Origin: Candidatus Vicinibacter affinis
Lineage (GTDB): Bacteria; Bacteroidota; Bacteroidia; Chitinophagales; Saprospiraceae
Direction of reading: 5' to 3'
Length of the DNA stretch: 64,000 bases
Assembly: GCA_016714365.1 (NCBI GenBank)
Contig: JADJNH010000005.1
Coordinates: 443,501 to 507,500 of the forward strand
Numbering within the stretch: position 1 is the stretch's first letter; the number at the start of each line of letters is the position of its first letter. The notes beneath the pieces are model-generated. The model saw only the letters and a program-made list of their open reading frames with translations, did no database searches and was not told the DNA's origin. The translations under genes and the position numbers were made by a program. This document shows, in pieces, positions 38,429-48,893 of this stretch.

Positions 38429-38866
38429 ATGTCCAGAGTAATTGCAATTGGATCTGATCATGCTGGTTTTGATTTAAAGAACTTACTGATAAAAAATCTT
38501 GAGTCCAAAGGATATAAGGTAATGGATCAAGGTTGTTTTGATATGGAATCTGTTGATTATCCTGATTTTGGTCATTTGGTAAGCGCAGCAATATTGAATC
38601 ATGTTGCAGAATTGGGAATCGTTATTTGTGGTAGCGGAAACGGAATAGCCATGTCTGCCAATCGTCATCCTGGAATTAGATGTGCCTTATGCTGGACACC
38701 TGAAATTGCCAGTCTGGCAAGGTCTCACAACGATGCAAACATTTTGAGTTTGCCGGCAAGGTTTATTGATGAACAAGTAGCTCTATCTATTGTAGAAACT
38801 TTTCTTTTGAAGGATTTTGAAGGAGGAAGACATCAAAGGAGAGTAGATAAAATTGAGATTGCATGA
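38429..38866 (+). CDS. rpiB: Ribose 5-phosphate isomerase B
   Basis: 145 residues. Interconverts ribose 5-phosphate and ribulose 5-phosphate in the pentose phosphate pathway. Signatures are IAIGSDHAGFDLKN at the start and IVICGSGNGIAMSANRHPGIRCALCW, which contains the catalytic Cys and the phosphate-binding loop. It starts 6 bases after the DUF2723 gene and overlaps the next gene by 4 bases (ATGA). Confidence 0.95.
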   Translation: MSRVIAIGSDHAGFDLKNLLIKNLESKGYKVMDQGCFDMESVDYPDFGHLVSAAILNHVAELGIVICGSGNGIAMSANRHPGIRCALCWTPEIASLARSHNDANILSLPARFIDEQVALSIVETFLLKDFEGGRHQRRVDKIEIA

Positions 38867-40473
38867 AATCCATTTTATTAAACCTCTGTTTAATATTAGT
38901 AATTTTTCCGGGTTTTGCACAAAAGAAATTTATAAGTTCTGTTCATTTTCCGGATACCACAAAAAAAATTATCAGAGATGAAATTTCGGTTTTATCTGAA
39001 GTAATCAAGGCTTCAGAATTGAAACCAATTTTAGAATTTCTTGCCTCAGATTCTTGTGAGGGTAGAGAACTTGGCACCAGAGGCAACGACAGGGCAGCAG
39101 AATACCTGGCTTCTAAATTCAATGATTATGGAATCCAAAAGATAGGGAATAAGGGAGATTATTTTCAACAAGTAGGTTTTAAATGGATTTCCTGGAAAAA
39201 CATTAATGTAGAAATTAATGGATTCCCGTATAAAAATATTTGGGATTTTGTCAGTTTGCCAACTGACAATGAAGATTTAAATTTTAATCTGAATGAAATA
39301 GTTTTCCTTGGCTATGGTATTGAATCTTCTCAATACAACGATTACAAAAATGTCAATGTAAAAGATAAAGTGATACTTATTTATAATGGCGAGCCATTTT
39401 CAAAAAAAGGATTGAGTTATGTGAATGGAAAAACCACAGCATCTATTTGGTCAGAGAGTTTGGAACTGAAATTGATGGCTGCTAAAAAAAATGGCGTCAA
39501 ATGTGTATTCATTATAGAAGACAAATTCAAGGAATTAGTGGATGCAAAGAGAGCACTTATGCTATCTCCTACTGTATTATTGGATAAAGATGAAACTGCA
39601 AAAAATCAATTGTGTAATTCAATTCATCTGTCATCATCAATGGCTGTAAAGTTGTTGGGGAAATCACTAAAAAAGGCAATTTCTACCAGAGATAAAATTC
39701 AATCAAAAGGCAAACCACGACATTTTAACATAAAGCAAATTGTAAAGATCGAACAGGAAAGGGAGATTGGATCGGTGACTGGTCGTAACATTATGGGGTA
39801 TATAGAGGGCACAGATAAGAAAAATGAAATTTTGATTCTTACAGCTCATTACGATCATATTGGGATGAGAGGTAAGGATGTTTTTAATGGCGCAGATGAC
39901 AATGCCTCCGGGTCTTCCACACTGACCCAGATTGCACGGGCATTTCAAGTCGCAAAAAACAGTGGAAAAGGCCCCAGAAGATCTGTCTTGTGTCTACTGC
40001 TTACTGGGGAGGAGAAAGGTCTGTTGGGCAGTATGTATTATGTTGGCAATCCAAGATTTCCACTACAGCAAACAATTGCTGATATCAATATGGATATGGT
40101 GGGTAGGATAGATGAAAAGTATAAACCTAATGGAAAGTATATTTATGTAATAGGTTCTGATAGATTAAGCAGTGAGTTACATCTAGTAAATGAAAAAGTT
40201 AATAATGATTACAGTCATCTGATAATGGATTACACTTATAATGGTGAGAATGATCCCAACAAATATTATTATCGGTCGGATCATTATAATTTTGCTGAAA
40301 AGGGAATACCTGCCATTTTTTTCTTTAATGGCACGCATGAGGATTATCACCGGATAGGAGACGATGCCTGGAAAATTGATTATAATAAGATGGAACTCAT
40401 TGGAAGACACATCTTTATTCTAGCCTGGGAATTAGCAAACCGGGATCACAAAATTTCACGGGACAACAATTAA
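38863..40473 (+). CDS. M28 family zinc aminopeptidase, exported
   Basis: 536 residues with a signal peptide (about 1-19, ending GFAQ). The catalytic domain (about 300-530) has the full set of metal ligands: TAHYDHIG, NGADDNASGS, LLTGEEKGLLGS (catalytic Glu), INMDMVGR and the last His in YRSDHYNF or THEDYHRIGDD. A PA-like domain lies in the middle (about 110-300), where other M28 enzymes have a substrate-gating insert. Likely a periplasmic or secreted aminopeptidase. The start overlaps rpiB by ATGA, so translation is coupled. Confidence 0.92.
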   Translation: MKSILLNLCLILVIFPGFAQKKFISSVHFPDTTKKIIRDEISVLSEVIKASELKPILEFLASDSCEGRELGTRGNDRAAEYLASKFNDYGIQKIGNKGDYFQQVGFKWISWKNINVEINGFPYKNIWDFVSLPTDNEDLNFNLNEIVFLGYGIESSQYNDYKNVNVKDKVILIYNGEPFSKKGLSYVNGKTTASIWSESLELKLMAAKKNGVKCVFIIEDKFKELVDAKRALMLSPTVLLDKDETAKNQLCNSIHLSSSMAVKLLGKSLKKAISTRDKIQSKGKPRHFNIKQIVKIEQEREIGSVTGRNIMGYIEGTDKKNEILILTAHYDHIGMRGKDVFNGADDNASGSSTLTQIARAFQVAKNSGKGPRRSVLCLLLTGEEKGLLGSMYYVGNPRFPLQQTIADINMDMVGRIDEKYKPNGKYIYVIGSDRLSSELHLVNEKVNNDYSHLIMDYTYNGENDPNKYYYRSDHYNFAEKGIPAIFFFNGTHEDYHRIGDDAWKIDYNKMELIGRHIFILAWELANRDHKISRDNN

Positions 40474-40653
40474 ACCCGGACTTGCTTATTTTGCTTGTTT
40501 TATAAATTTATCTCTTATAGTAAAATTATAGGTAATGCATTTATATATGCAAATTTGTATAATGCATTTAATTTAAATGTATTGCTTATTCAATCATCAG
40601 AATCCTCTATATTTAGACTTTCAAACAAGATATAACAACAAAACCAACTACTT

Positions 40654-42327
40654 ATGAATGCAGAAACAAAACAAAGCCACCCGAAGGGATTATGGGTCCT
40701 GTTTGGTACAGAGATGTGGGAAAGATTCAACTTTTATGGCATGCGGACCATACTCACTCTTTTTATTGTAAATGCTTTAGCCATGTCAAAAGAAGAGTCT
40801 TCAATTATTTATGGAGGCTTTCTGGGATTGTGTTATTTGACACCGATGCTCGGCGGCTTTATTTCAGATAGATTTCTGGGAAATCGTTATTGCATCATGT
40901 TAGGTGGTCTATTGATGGCAATTGGACAATTATTACTTTTTACCAGTGCAAATATATTTGATACCAATTTGGAATTGGCGAGAACTGTTTTATATGTTGC
41001 TCTTGGAGTTATTATTTTGGGAAATGGTTTTTTCAAACCAAACATATCGAGTATGGTTGGTAGTCTCTATCCAAGAGGAGAAAAGAATAAATTAGACACA
41101 GCCTTTACCATATTTTATATGGGAATTAATATTGGTGCTTTTTTAGGTCAATTTATTTGCCCAATCGTAGGTGATGTAGTGGATGTAAATGGAACAAGAG
41201 ACGTGTTTGCTTTTAAGTGGGGATTCTTAGCTGCTGCCTGTGCGATGGTAATTGGAACGCTGACTTTTTTCCTTTTAAAAGACAAGTATGTGAAAACACC
41301 TGAGGGAAGACCGATTGGTGATTTACCATCGAGAAACATCAGCTCAGATTTTGAAGAAGGTGAAGCAACTAAAGCGACATTTACTCAGACCTCTATACTT
41401 ATTGCCTTTGGTGTTTTTTCCGTTTTGGGGTTTGTTTTCCATTATTTCTTTGGACAGAATTATATATATTCATTAATTTACGCCAGTGGTCTTACATTGG
41501 CTGGTTTAATCTTAAGTGATAAATCACTTACAAAAGTGGAAACAGATAGGATTCTGGTAATTTATATTGTATCTTTTTTTGTTATTTTCTTTTGGGCTGC
41601 TTTTGAGCAGGCAGGATCATCTCTGACTTTTATTGCCGATAATCAAACGGATAGAAATTTTCTTGGATGGAACATGCCTCCATCTATGGTACAGATTTTT
41701 AATGGGATTTTCGTAGTGATGTTAGCCATACCATTCAGTATGTTATGGGATAAATTAAGGGCTCATGATAAAGAACCTATTTCGCCCATGAAACAAGCAA
41801 TTGGTCTTGCGCTCATTGCCTTAAGTTATTTCATAATTGCACACAATGTTAAAGATCTGGGCAACGATGGTTTATTGGCAATAAAATGGTTGATACTACT
41901 TTATTTGATTCAAACTTTAGGAGAACTTTGTCTTTCACCAATTGGATTATCGCTCGTAGGAAAATTAGCACCTAAAAGATTTGCCTCGTTATTATTTGGT
42001 GTTTTCTTTTTGTCAAACGCTTCGGGTTATGCACTTGCAGGAACACTGGGTGCAATATTACCTGCTACCGGTGAACAATACACCAAAGCAACTTCATTGG
42101 GAATAGACTTAAAGGCAATCTTGGATAAAACAGTTACTCCAACCGCTGAACAATTACAATTACTTGCAACCAATAAGATTAGCGATCATTATCCAGTTTT
42201 TGCAGGATTTACCATCCATAGTTTGTATGAATTTTTTATGGTATTTGTGGTCCTTTGTGGTATAGCGGCATTACTACTATTCTCATTGACACCAAGGTTA
42301 AAAAAGATGATGCATGGTGTTAATTAA
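40654..42327 (+). CDS. POT-family peptide:proton symporter, copy 1
   Basis: 557 residues with about 14 membrane segments. The family motif E-x-x-E-R-F is present as EMWERFNFYG in helix 1, followed by GGFISDRFLGNRYCI (loop 2-3) and IFYMGINIGAFLG in helix 5, the PTR2 signature. It should import di- and tripeptides with protons; substrate range cannot be read. It is followed by a related gene after a terminator, so each copy may be expressed alone. Confidence 0.93.
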   Translation: MNAETKQSHPKGLWVLFGTEMWERFNFYGMRTILTLFIVNALAMSKEESSIIYGGFLGLCYLTPMLGGFISDRFLGNRYCIMLGGLLMAIGQLLLFTSANIFDTNLELARTVLYVALGVIILGNGFFKPNISSMVGSLYPRGEKNKLDTAFTIFYMGINIGAFLGQFICPIVGDVVDVNGTRDVFAFKWGFLAAACAMVIGTLTFFLLKDKYVKTPEGRPIGDLPSRNISSDFEEGEATKATFTQTSILIAFGVFSVLGFVFHYFFGQNYIYSLIYASGLTLAGLILSDKSLTKVETDRILVIYIVSFFVIFFWAAFEQAGSSLTFIADNQTDRNFLGWNMPPSMVQIFNGIFVVMLAIPFSMLWDKLRAHDKEPISPMKQAIGLALIALSYFIIAHNVKDLGNDGLLAIKWLILLYLIQTLGELCLSPIGLSLVGKLAPKRFASLLFGVFFLSNASGYALAGTLGAILPATGEQYTKATSLGIDLKAILDKTVTPTAEQLQLLATNKISDHYPVFAGFTIHSLYEFFMVFVVLCGIAALLLFSLTPRLKKMMHGVN

Positions 42328-42363
42328 TTTTGAATTATATTGAAATTGTTGAATTAAAATTAT

Positions 42364-42392
42364 AGGGTGAATCTAATCATTCACCCTTTTTT
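42364..42392 (+). terminator. Terminator between the two POT genes
   Basis: Stem AGGGTGAAT/ATTCACCCT (42364-42372 with 42379-42387), 6-base loop, then TTTTT. It lies 37 bases after the first POT stop and 28 bases before the second start. Confidence 0.8.
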
Positions 42393-42419
42393 ATTGTATT
42401 CGAAAAAACTAACCGTATC

Positions 42420-44090
42420 ATGAATCAAATTCAAGATCGAAAACATCCAAAAGCTCTTCCTTTTCTATTCTTTAGTGAAATGTGGGAAAGGTTTGGATAC
42501 TATCTCATGATTGGGATCTTTACTTTGTATTTAAAAGATGTAAAGGAGGGATTTGGAATGACAGAGGCTGAAGCTTCCGATCTCTATGGTACTTTTATTG
42601 CTTTGGTGTTTCTTACACCTTTTCTTGGAGGATTGTTAGCAGATAGGTATTTCGGGTATAGAAAATCAATAATATTTGGTGGAATATTGATGGCCATTGG
42701 ATATTGCATGATGTTTTTCCATTCATTACCCATTTTGTATATAGCCATGACAATGGTTATTGTTGGAAATGGTTTTTTTAAACCTAATATTTCTACTTTA
42801 TTGGGAAATGTTTATAACAAGGCGGAGTATATTGATCGAAAGGATGAAGGTTATAATATTTTTTACATGGGAATTAATATTGGAGCTTTTATTTGCAATT
42901 TTTTTGGAGCTGCTTTGTACACTATGTTGGGTTGGGGTTATGCTTTCCTTGCTGCAGGAGTGGGAATGGTTATTGGTGTAATTGTATTTATTGTTGGGAC
43001 CAGACATTATAAAGATGCTGATGTAATTAAAGGAGTAAGAGAAGGAGAAATGAGTTTTACGAGGATACTTTTCTTAATTTTATTTCCAAGCTTGATCGCT
43101 GGTATTTTAGGTTGGTTGATCAATGGTGTGACTACGGACAGCAATCCAGGCGGAAATATTTTTGGTAGTGACAGTACCGATGCTTTTATTTTTGCATGCA
43201 TTCCGGTTTTGTACTTTTATTTTTCATTGTGGAAAAAAGCAACTTTGGAAGATAAACGCCCCATTGCTGCATTGTTGGCCATTTTTTTGGTTGTCATATT
43301 ATTTTGGGCAGTCTTTAAGCAAAATGGATCAGCTTTAAATACATGGGCGGATCGATATACTAACAGAGAAGTTACAGGTACAACTGAAAAAGTATTTCTT
43401 GCATTGAAACAGGCAAAACCATTGGAATACAAACTTGATTCCATTGCAAAATATGATGAACTGTTTCGAATACAAAAGGTATCCGGGGTAATCGTCAAAG
43501 AGTATAATTACCCAGTCTATTTTAGAAATGTCCCAAAAGAAAAGCTTCCGGAAGAAGGCTCTAAAATTAGCCTTTGGATTACCAGTTTAAGCCAATCTAT
43601 TAATCCAGGTTGGGTCATTATTCTTACCCCCTTGGTTGTTGCTTTCTTTACATTTCTCAGAAGGAAAAACAGGGAACCAAATACCACTACAAAAATTGCT
43701 TATGGATTATTAATATCTGCATTAGCCGTTTTGGTTATGGTGGCTGCAGTAAAATCTGGTGCCAACGGCACTGAGAAGGTAAGTGTTTGGTGGTTGATAG
43801 CCAGTTATGGAGTGATCACGGTAGGTGAATTATTTTTAAGTCCAATGGGATTATCACTGGTATCCAAGTTAAGCCCGGCACACATCACCAGTTTGATGAT
43901 GGGTGGATGGTTTTTAGCTACAAGTATTGGTAATAAACTTTCCGGGGTATTAGCCAGCAGTTGGGATGGATATACCGACAAATCGGTTTATTTTCTTGTA
44001 AATTTTGGATTACTGGGTGCTGCTGCTCTAATTGGTTTTATAATGCTTCGATGGCTTAATGGAATCATGAAAGAAAAAAATATTCATTAA
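42420..44090 (+). CDS. POT-family peptide:proton symporter, copy 2
   Basis: 556 residues. It has EMWERFGYYLM, GGLLADRYFGYRKSI and IFYMGINIGAFIC. It differs from copy 1 by a larger extracytoplasmic loop of about 80 residues (about 307-390, between ADRYTNREVTGTT and SLWITSLSQSINPGW), which is rich in Lys and Glu. Such inserts are known in some Bacteroidota POT proteins, but their role is unclear. The pair probably arose by an old tandem duplication. Confidence 0.92.
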   Translation: MNQIQDRKHPKALPFLFFSEMWERFGYYLMIGIFTLYLKDVKEGFGMTEAEASDLYGTFIALVFLTPFLGGLLADRYFGYRKSIIFGGILMAIGYCMMFFHSLPILYIAMTMVIVGNGFFKPNISTLLGNVYNKAEYIDRKDEGYNIFYMGINIGAFICNFFGAALYTMLGWGYAFLAAGVGMVIGVIVFIVGTRHYKDADVIKGVREGEMSFTRILFLILFPSLIAGILGWLINGVTTDSNPGGNIFGSDSTDAFIFACIPVLYFYFSLWKKATLEDKRPIAALLAIFLVVILFWAVFKQNGSALNTWADRYTNREVTGTTEKVFLALKQAKPLEYKLDSIAKYDELFRIQKVSGVIVKEYNYPVYFRNVPKEKLPEEGSKISLWITSLSQSINPGWVIILTPLVVAFFTFLRRKNREPNTTTKIAYGLLISALAVLVMVAAVKSGANGTEKVSVWWLIASYGVITVGELFLSPMGLSLVSKLSPAHITSLMMGGWFLATSIGNKLSGVLASSWDGYTDKSVYFLVNFGLLGAAALIGFIMLRWLNGIMKEKNIH

Positions 44091-44206
44091 GTGGTCAATC
44101 TAAGGTGTATTCCGGAGAAATTTTAATTTAATTGTTCGAACACTTTTAGATAAAGTTTATTTAAATCAAGAAAATCTGAAACAGAGATTTAATAGGATTA
44201 ATTTAA

Positions 44207-44722
44207 TTATTTAATAAACACATCAAATTCGACAGTAACCCTGTGGTCAGAATTAGATTGTGGTATGTTGCGATACCTTAGATTTATGCTCAATTCAAAA
44301 GCCTCAAGACGGACATATGGGTGAACATCAGTTAGACCAGGGAGTAAAAAAAGTTCTCCCACCGATTCATTGGGAACTGGATACGCACTTCCAATTTGAA
44401 TTTTAGAACCTAAGTCTGCTGGATTGGAAATGAAAACTCTAACCTCTTCAAAAAAGCCATAACTCACTGGGCCTGAAAGCAGGGGTTCAATTTTTATTGA
44501 TTTTATCCTCACCATTGAAATCTTCCCATCATCAAGCATATTTGGTGCAAGGAATCCTGTCCAAAAGCTCGGTACCAGGCTGGTATAAACATGGGTTAAT
44601 AATGGGTTTGAACCTGCCAGGATGTCAAAATCCATCAGGTATTCTAGTTTATATTGACCGTTCTCTTGTTTTTGACAAGAAAGAAACCATAAACTGAGGA
44701 ACAGGACCTGGATTAGTTTCAT
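44207..44722 (-). CDS. Hypothetical lipoprotein
   Basis: 171 residues from the Met at 44722; a longer start adds 15 residues before a clear signal and is less likely. The signal MKLIQVLFLSLWFLSC ends in a lipobox (FLSC), so the protein is membrane-anchored. The mature part is beta-rich (KISMVRIKSIKIEPLL, VRLEAFELSINLRYRN, HRVTVEFDVFIK), suggesting a sandwich fold. No family recognised. It lies alone, divergent from the aconitase gene. Confidence 0.75.
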   Translation of the reverse strand: MKLIQVLFLSLWFLSCQKQENGQYKLEYLMDFDILAGSNPLLTHVYTSLVPSFWTGFLAPNMLDDGKISMVRIKSIKIEPLLSGPVSYGFFEEVRVFISNPADLGSKIQIGSAYPVPNESVGELFLLPGLTDVHPYVRLEAFELSINLRYRNIPQSNSDHRVTVEFDVFIK

Positions 44723-44838
44723 TAGTTTATCAAACGTTTTATGGAGATTTCTGTTTTGTTGGAACAAATTTTAATTAAATCTCATCTATTTTATAATTTT
44801 TTTGTTTGTGAATCTATAGGGCTAAAAGTTAATTTGGC

Positions 44839-44869
44839 TTTGTATTACCATTAGATACGAGTAGATTTG
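44839..44869 (+). promoter_or_regulatory. Promoter of the aconitase gene
   Basis: TTTG (44839-44842), 19 bases, TAGATTTG (44862-44869), matching the Bacteroidota consensus. About 45 bases separate it from the ATG at 44915. Confidence 0.7.
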
Positions 44870-44914
44870 CAGCGCAAATGAAAGTATAATTAAATAATTT
44901 TAACATAAAGGCTC

Positions 44915-47185
44915 ATGTCACAACCATTTGATTTTGATCTCTTAAAAAATCATTATGAAAACTTTAGCAATAAAGTTAAATCAGCAAGATCCATTTTAGG
45001 CAGACCATTAAGTCTGAGTGAGAAAATTCTTTATGGACATCTTCATCCAGAATCCCCTATTCAAGAATATGCAAGGGGAAAAGATTATGTCTTTTTTGCC
45101 CCAGATAGGGTTGCCATGCAAGATGCAACGGCGCAAATGGCTCTGCTTCAATTTATGACTTGTGGAAAATCGAAAACTGCTGTACCTAGCACAGTACATT
45201 GTGACCACTTAATTTTGGCAAAAGATGGGGCAGACCAAGATCTTAAAACTTCCAATATTGAAAATTCGGAGGTTTTTGATTTTTTGAAAAGCATTTCAAC
45301 AAAATATGGAATTGGTTTTTGGAAACCCGGTGCCGGAATAATCCATCAAATTGTACTTGAAAATTATGCTTTTCCTGGAGGAATGATGATTGGTACCGAT
45401 TCGCATACTCCAAATGCCGGAGGACTTGGCATGGTGGCAATAGGGGTAGGAGGAGCAGATGCCGTAGATGTTATGGCCGGTATGCCTTGGGAACTCAAAA
45501 TGCCTAAACTCATTGGAGTAAAGCTAACTGGCGCGCTGAGTGGTTGGACTTCTGCAAAGGATGTAATTCTTAAAGTAGCCGGTATTCTGACAGTAAAAGG
45601 CGGTACAGGAGCAATTGTTGAATACTTTGGTGATGGGGCCAAATCACTTTCCTGTACAGGGAAGGGAACTATTTGTAATATGGGAGCTGAGATCGGAGCC
45701 ACCACCTCCACTTTTGGTTATGATGAGTCAATGGCAAAATATCTTAAAGCAACAGGTAGAGCAACCGTCGCTGACCTTTGTGATAAAATTGCAAGTGATT
45801 TAACCGGTGATCCTGAATGTTATGCTTCACCAGAAAAATATTTTGACCAGGTTATTCATATAGATCTTTCTTCACTCGAACCGCATGTAAATGGACCTTA
45901 TACACCGGATTTGGCCTGGCCTATTTCCGAATTTGCAAAAGCAGTGAAGGATAATGGTTATCCCGAAAAGCTTGAGGTTGGGCTGATAGGATCATGCACT
46001 AATTCTTCTTATGAAGATTTATCCCGAGCAGCTTCATTAGCTCGTCAGGCTGTTGAAAAGAAACTAAAAGTTAAATCCGAATTTACTGTGACACCCGGAT
46101 CTGAACAGATCCGTTATACCATAGACCGTGATGGATTGCTAAATGATTTTGAAAAAATGGGTGGTGTTGTCCTTGCAAATGCTTGCGGTCCTTGCATTGG
46201 ACAATGGGCCAGACACAATGCAAATCCATCAAAAAAGAATTCCATCATCACCTCTTTCAATAGAAACTTTTCAAAAAGAAACGATGGAAATGCCAATACT
46301 CATGCATTTGTGGCTTCTCCGGAAATTGTAACAGCGCTGGCCATCGCAGGTACATTAAATTTTAATCCACTGACAGATACATTAGAAAATGAAGAAGGTG
46401 TGTGGGTGCGCCTAGACCCACCAGTTGGGCACGAATTGCCACCTAAAGGCTTTGATGTGGAAGATGCTGGATATGTTGCCCCTGCAGAAAATGGACATGA
46501 AATTCAAATCAACATTAATCCCTCCAGTAAACGACTTCAAATCCTAACCCCATTTGAACCCATTAAATCTGATCAGTTAAGGGGAATGCGTGTACTCATT
46601 AAGGCAAAAGGAAAATGCACCACTGACCATATCTCAATGGCAGGACCTTGGCTTGAATTCAGAGGCCATTTGGAAAATATCTCGAATAACTGTCTCATAG
46701 GTGCAACAAACTATTTCAATGGCGAAGCAAATAAAGTGTTGAATCTTTATAATAATGAATACATGGGGGTCCCTGATTCCGCCCGGGTATATAAAGCTCA
46801 AGGGATAAGTACGGTTGTAGTAGGAGAGGAAAACTATGGTGAAGGTTCTTCAAGAGAACACGCAGCTATGGAACCAAGACATCTTGGCGTTAAAGCCGTA
46901 ATTGTAAAATCGTTTGCAAGAATTCATGAAACCAATTTGAAAAAACAAGGAATGCTCGCCTTAACTTTTGCTCAGCCTTCGGACTATGATTTAATCCGGC
47001 AGGATGATTTATTGGAAATTAAAGGTTACGAAAGCATGACGCCTGGGAAGCAATTGGAGTTGGTATTGGTGCATGCGGATGGACAAAAAGACAACATTTT
47101 ATTAAATCATACCTATAACCAGCAACAGATAGAATGGCTGGTTGAAGGATCCGCATTGAATAAAATTAGGAAAGAACTTGTCTGA
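44915..47185 (+). CDS. acn: Aconitate hydratase (mitochondrial-type)
   Basis: 756 residues. TCA-cycle enzyme converting citrate to isocitrate through a [4Fe-4S] cluster. The three cluster cysteines are in GSCTNSSYEDL (about residue 361) and ANACGPCIGQW (about 424 and 427). Other signatures are GTDSHTPNAGGLGMVAIGVGG, the swivel-domain GEENYGEGSSREHAAMEPR and KSFARIHETNLKKQG. Length and sequence fit the mitochondrial-type group rather than AcnA (about 890) or AcnB. Alone, with its own promoter. Confidence 0.96.
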   Translation: MSQPFDFDLLKNHYENFSNKVKSARSILGRPLSLSEKILYGHLHPESPIQEYARGKDYVFFAPDRVAMQDATAQMALLQFMTCGKSKTAVPSTVHCDHLILAKDGADQDLKTSNIENSEVFDFLKSISTKYGIGFWKPGAGIIHQIVLENYAFPGGMMIGTDSHTPNAGGLGMVAIGVGGADAVDVMAGMPWELKMPKLIGVKLTGALSGWTSAKDVILKVAGILTVKGGTGAIVEYFGDGAKSLSCTGKGTICNMGAEIGATTSTFGYDESMAKYLKATGRATVADLCDKIASDLTGDPECYASPEKYFDQVIHIDLSSLEPHVNGPYTPDLAWPISEFAKAVKDNGYPEKLEVGLIGSCTNSSYEDLSRAASLARQAVEKKLKVKSEFTVTPGSEQIRYTIDRDGLLNDFEKMGGVVLANACGPCIGQWARHNANPSKKNSIITSFNRNFSKRNDGNANTHAFVASPEIVTALAIAGTLNFNPLTDTLENEEGVWVRLDPPVGHELPPKGFDVEDAGYVAPAENGHEIQININPSSKRLQILTPFEPIKSDQLRGMRVLIKAKGKCTTDHISMAGPWLEFRGHLENISNNCLIGATNYFNGEANKVLNLYNNEYMGVPDSARVYKAQGISTVVVGEENYGEGSSREHAAMEPRHLGVKAVIVKSFARIHETNLKKQGMLALTFAQPSDYDLIRQDDLLEIKGYESMTPGKQLELVLVHADGQKDNILLNHTYNQQQIEWLVEGSALNKIRKELV

Positions 47186-47265
47186 TAATAAATTAATATA
47201 TATTTTTATGGGTGACTTGATGAAATACTTAAGTCGAATTTTTTTCATACTTTAAAACTTAACCC

Positions 47266-47667
47266 ATGTTTAAGGAATTCAAAGAATTTGCGTTAAAGGG
47301 AAACCTAATTGATATTGCTGTTGGTTTGGTAATGGCTACTGCCTTTACCGGTATTGTGACATCTTTTGTGGATGGAATGTTTATGCCACTGGTAGCAAAG
47401 ATTTTTCAATTAGGTGACTATAAAGAGGCAAAAATAATTTTAGATGAAGCTGTATTAAGCGCTGAAGGAAAAGTTATAAAACCTGAGAATGCAATTTTTT
47501 ATGGTAACTTTTTTTCTGCAATCATTAACTTCGTCATCATTGCATTTTTTATGTTTTCTATTGTTAAGTTGATGAATTCTATGAAAAAAGAAGAAGCTGC
47601 TGCCCCTGCAGGCCCCACATCAGAAAGTCTATTGACTGAAATCAGAGACCTGTTATCCAAGAAATAG
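47266..47667 (+). CDS. mscL: Large-conductance mechanosensitive channel
   Basis: 133 residues with the MscL layout: N-terminal amphipathic helix (FKEFKEFALKGN), TM1 with LIDIAVGLVMATAFTGIVTS, a periplasmic loop (about 45-80), TM2 (FFSAIINFVIIAFFMFSIV) and a cytoplasmic helix (LLTEIRDLLSKK). It opens under membrane tension to release solutes on hypo-osmotic shock. Confidence 0.95.
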   Translation: MFKEFKEFALKGNLIDIAVGLVMATAFTGIVTSFVDGMFMPLVAKIFQLGDYKEAKIILDEAVLSAEGKVIKPENAIFYGNFFSAIINFVIIAFFMFSIVKLMNSMKKEEAAAPAGPTSESLLTEIRDLLSKK

Positions 47668-48548
47668 TATTATTTAGGGATTCGGTTCATTACCTTGTAT
47701 TATCGTATACATTTTATTTTACAGTGTCTATTGCCATGTAATTTGAATGGTTAAATTATTCATTATATCACACTTCTATAAAAATTATTTTAATTCAATT
47801 TTATCTTAATATTAAAGAGTATTTTAGAATCTTAATGTGATTACATTTTAGAAAATCTTTGCTTAAAAATTATTGATGCATTTTATTGACTTTTCTGTTT
47901 AAGTGATTGTTTTTATTAATTAAGTATATAATTTGTAAAATTCCATAGGAAAAACTTTGGAATTTGGACTATGTTCCAATTGATAATGTAGAATTGTGTA
48001 AAGCATTCTTTTGAATCTCAAGTTTCCACTCACTGTTAAATTTATTTCAATAATTTACATGAATACTGATTCATTTGGAAAGTTGAGAATATATAACTTT
48101 TGAAATTTAAGAAGAAGGACAATCCTTATTTAAGTAGTTTAGAGATAGTCAAGGGAATGCATCGGAAGTCAGCCTGCCTCATTTAATGACGTGGAAAGGG
48201 TAAATTGAAAATTGCTCGGGATCTCCCCTGACGATTTGAATCCTTTGAAATATATTTATAAGATTTCTGTATCTATTAGAAGCCTATGGAAAGGAAGCAT
48301 TATTTCTTGATGAAAATCCAAAACCAATTATTGCAAAGTGCAATTGAGATAATAGAATTGTCTTTGTAAATTTCGAAATACAATAATGGTTTATCGGAAA
48401 ATTGTAAATACAGCTTAAGGTAATGAGGGAAGTTTTGCCAAATTAATTATTAGATAATTTCCTAAAAGTCATTTAAAAAAAGAGAAAGAAGACACGGCAA
48501 TGCTGTTTCGAGCCGATATTAATTGGCAATAAAATTAAATCTTAAGAA
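47668..48548. other. Gene-poor 881-base stretch; possible decayed coding sequence
   Basis: No intact gene. Most is AT-rich. Between about 48270 and 48400 (plus strand) a frame reads EAYGKEALFLDENPKPII and on, with stops close on both sides, and looks like a coding remnant. No family recognised, no terminal repeats or transposase signatures seen. Confidence 0.4.
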
Positions 48549-48893
48549 TTATTTTTTGACACGGAAAAATGTGTTTAGGTTTTGTTCATCTAATAAATGA
48601 AGAGAGTCTCCTTTAAAGAGTATTACTCTGTAGGAGTAATCAAAACTTGTAAAGTAAATAGAGAGACTATCTATGTTCAACCTATATGGAAAAGCTTTGG
48701 GTTGGTCGCCTTGCAAAAACAACATGCTGTCACCAGCAATTTCAAAATCGGGACTATTACTGGTACGATTTTGCCAAACGCCCTGAAGATTTTCTTTGTT
48801 TATTTCTAAATATTCAGGTTTAGATTCTGTTATTTTATTTTTGCAAGAAAAGGCAATAAAAAATATGGATATGAGATAAATTACCAAACGCAT
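48549..48893 (-). CDS. Small hypothetical lipoprotein
   Basis: 114 residues. The signal MRLVIYLISIFFIAFSC ends in a lipobox (AFSC), giving a lipid-anchored mature protein of about 98 residues. The body starts with LQGVWQNRTSNSPDFEI and continues with alternating short strands (DSMLFLQGDQP, LSIYFTSFDYSYRVILFKGDSLHLLD), which resembles lipocalin-like small beta barrels with a GxW motif. The assignment to that fold is inference. It is isolated between two gene-poor stretches. Confidence 0.7.
   Translation of the reverse strand: MRLVIYLISIFFIAFSCKNKITESKPEYLEINKENLQGVWQNRTSNSPDFEIAGDSMLFLQGDQPKAFPYRLNIDSLSIYFTSFDYSYRVILFKGDSLHLLDEQNLNTFFRVKK

Noticed and set aside
40654..44090. The POT pair as a single broken gene
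   Set aside because: Each has a full set of signatures and about 14 helices; they are two complete paralogues separated by a terminator.
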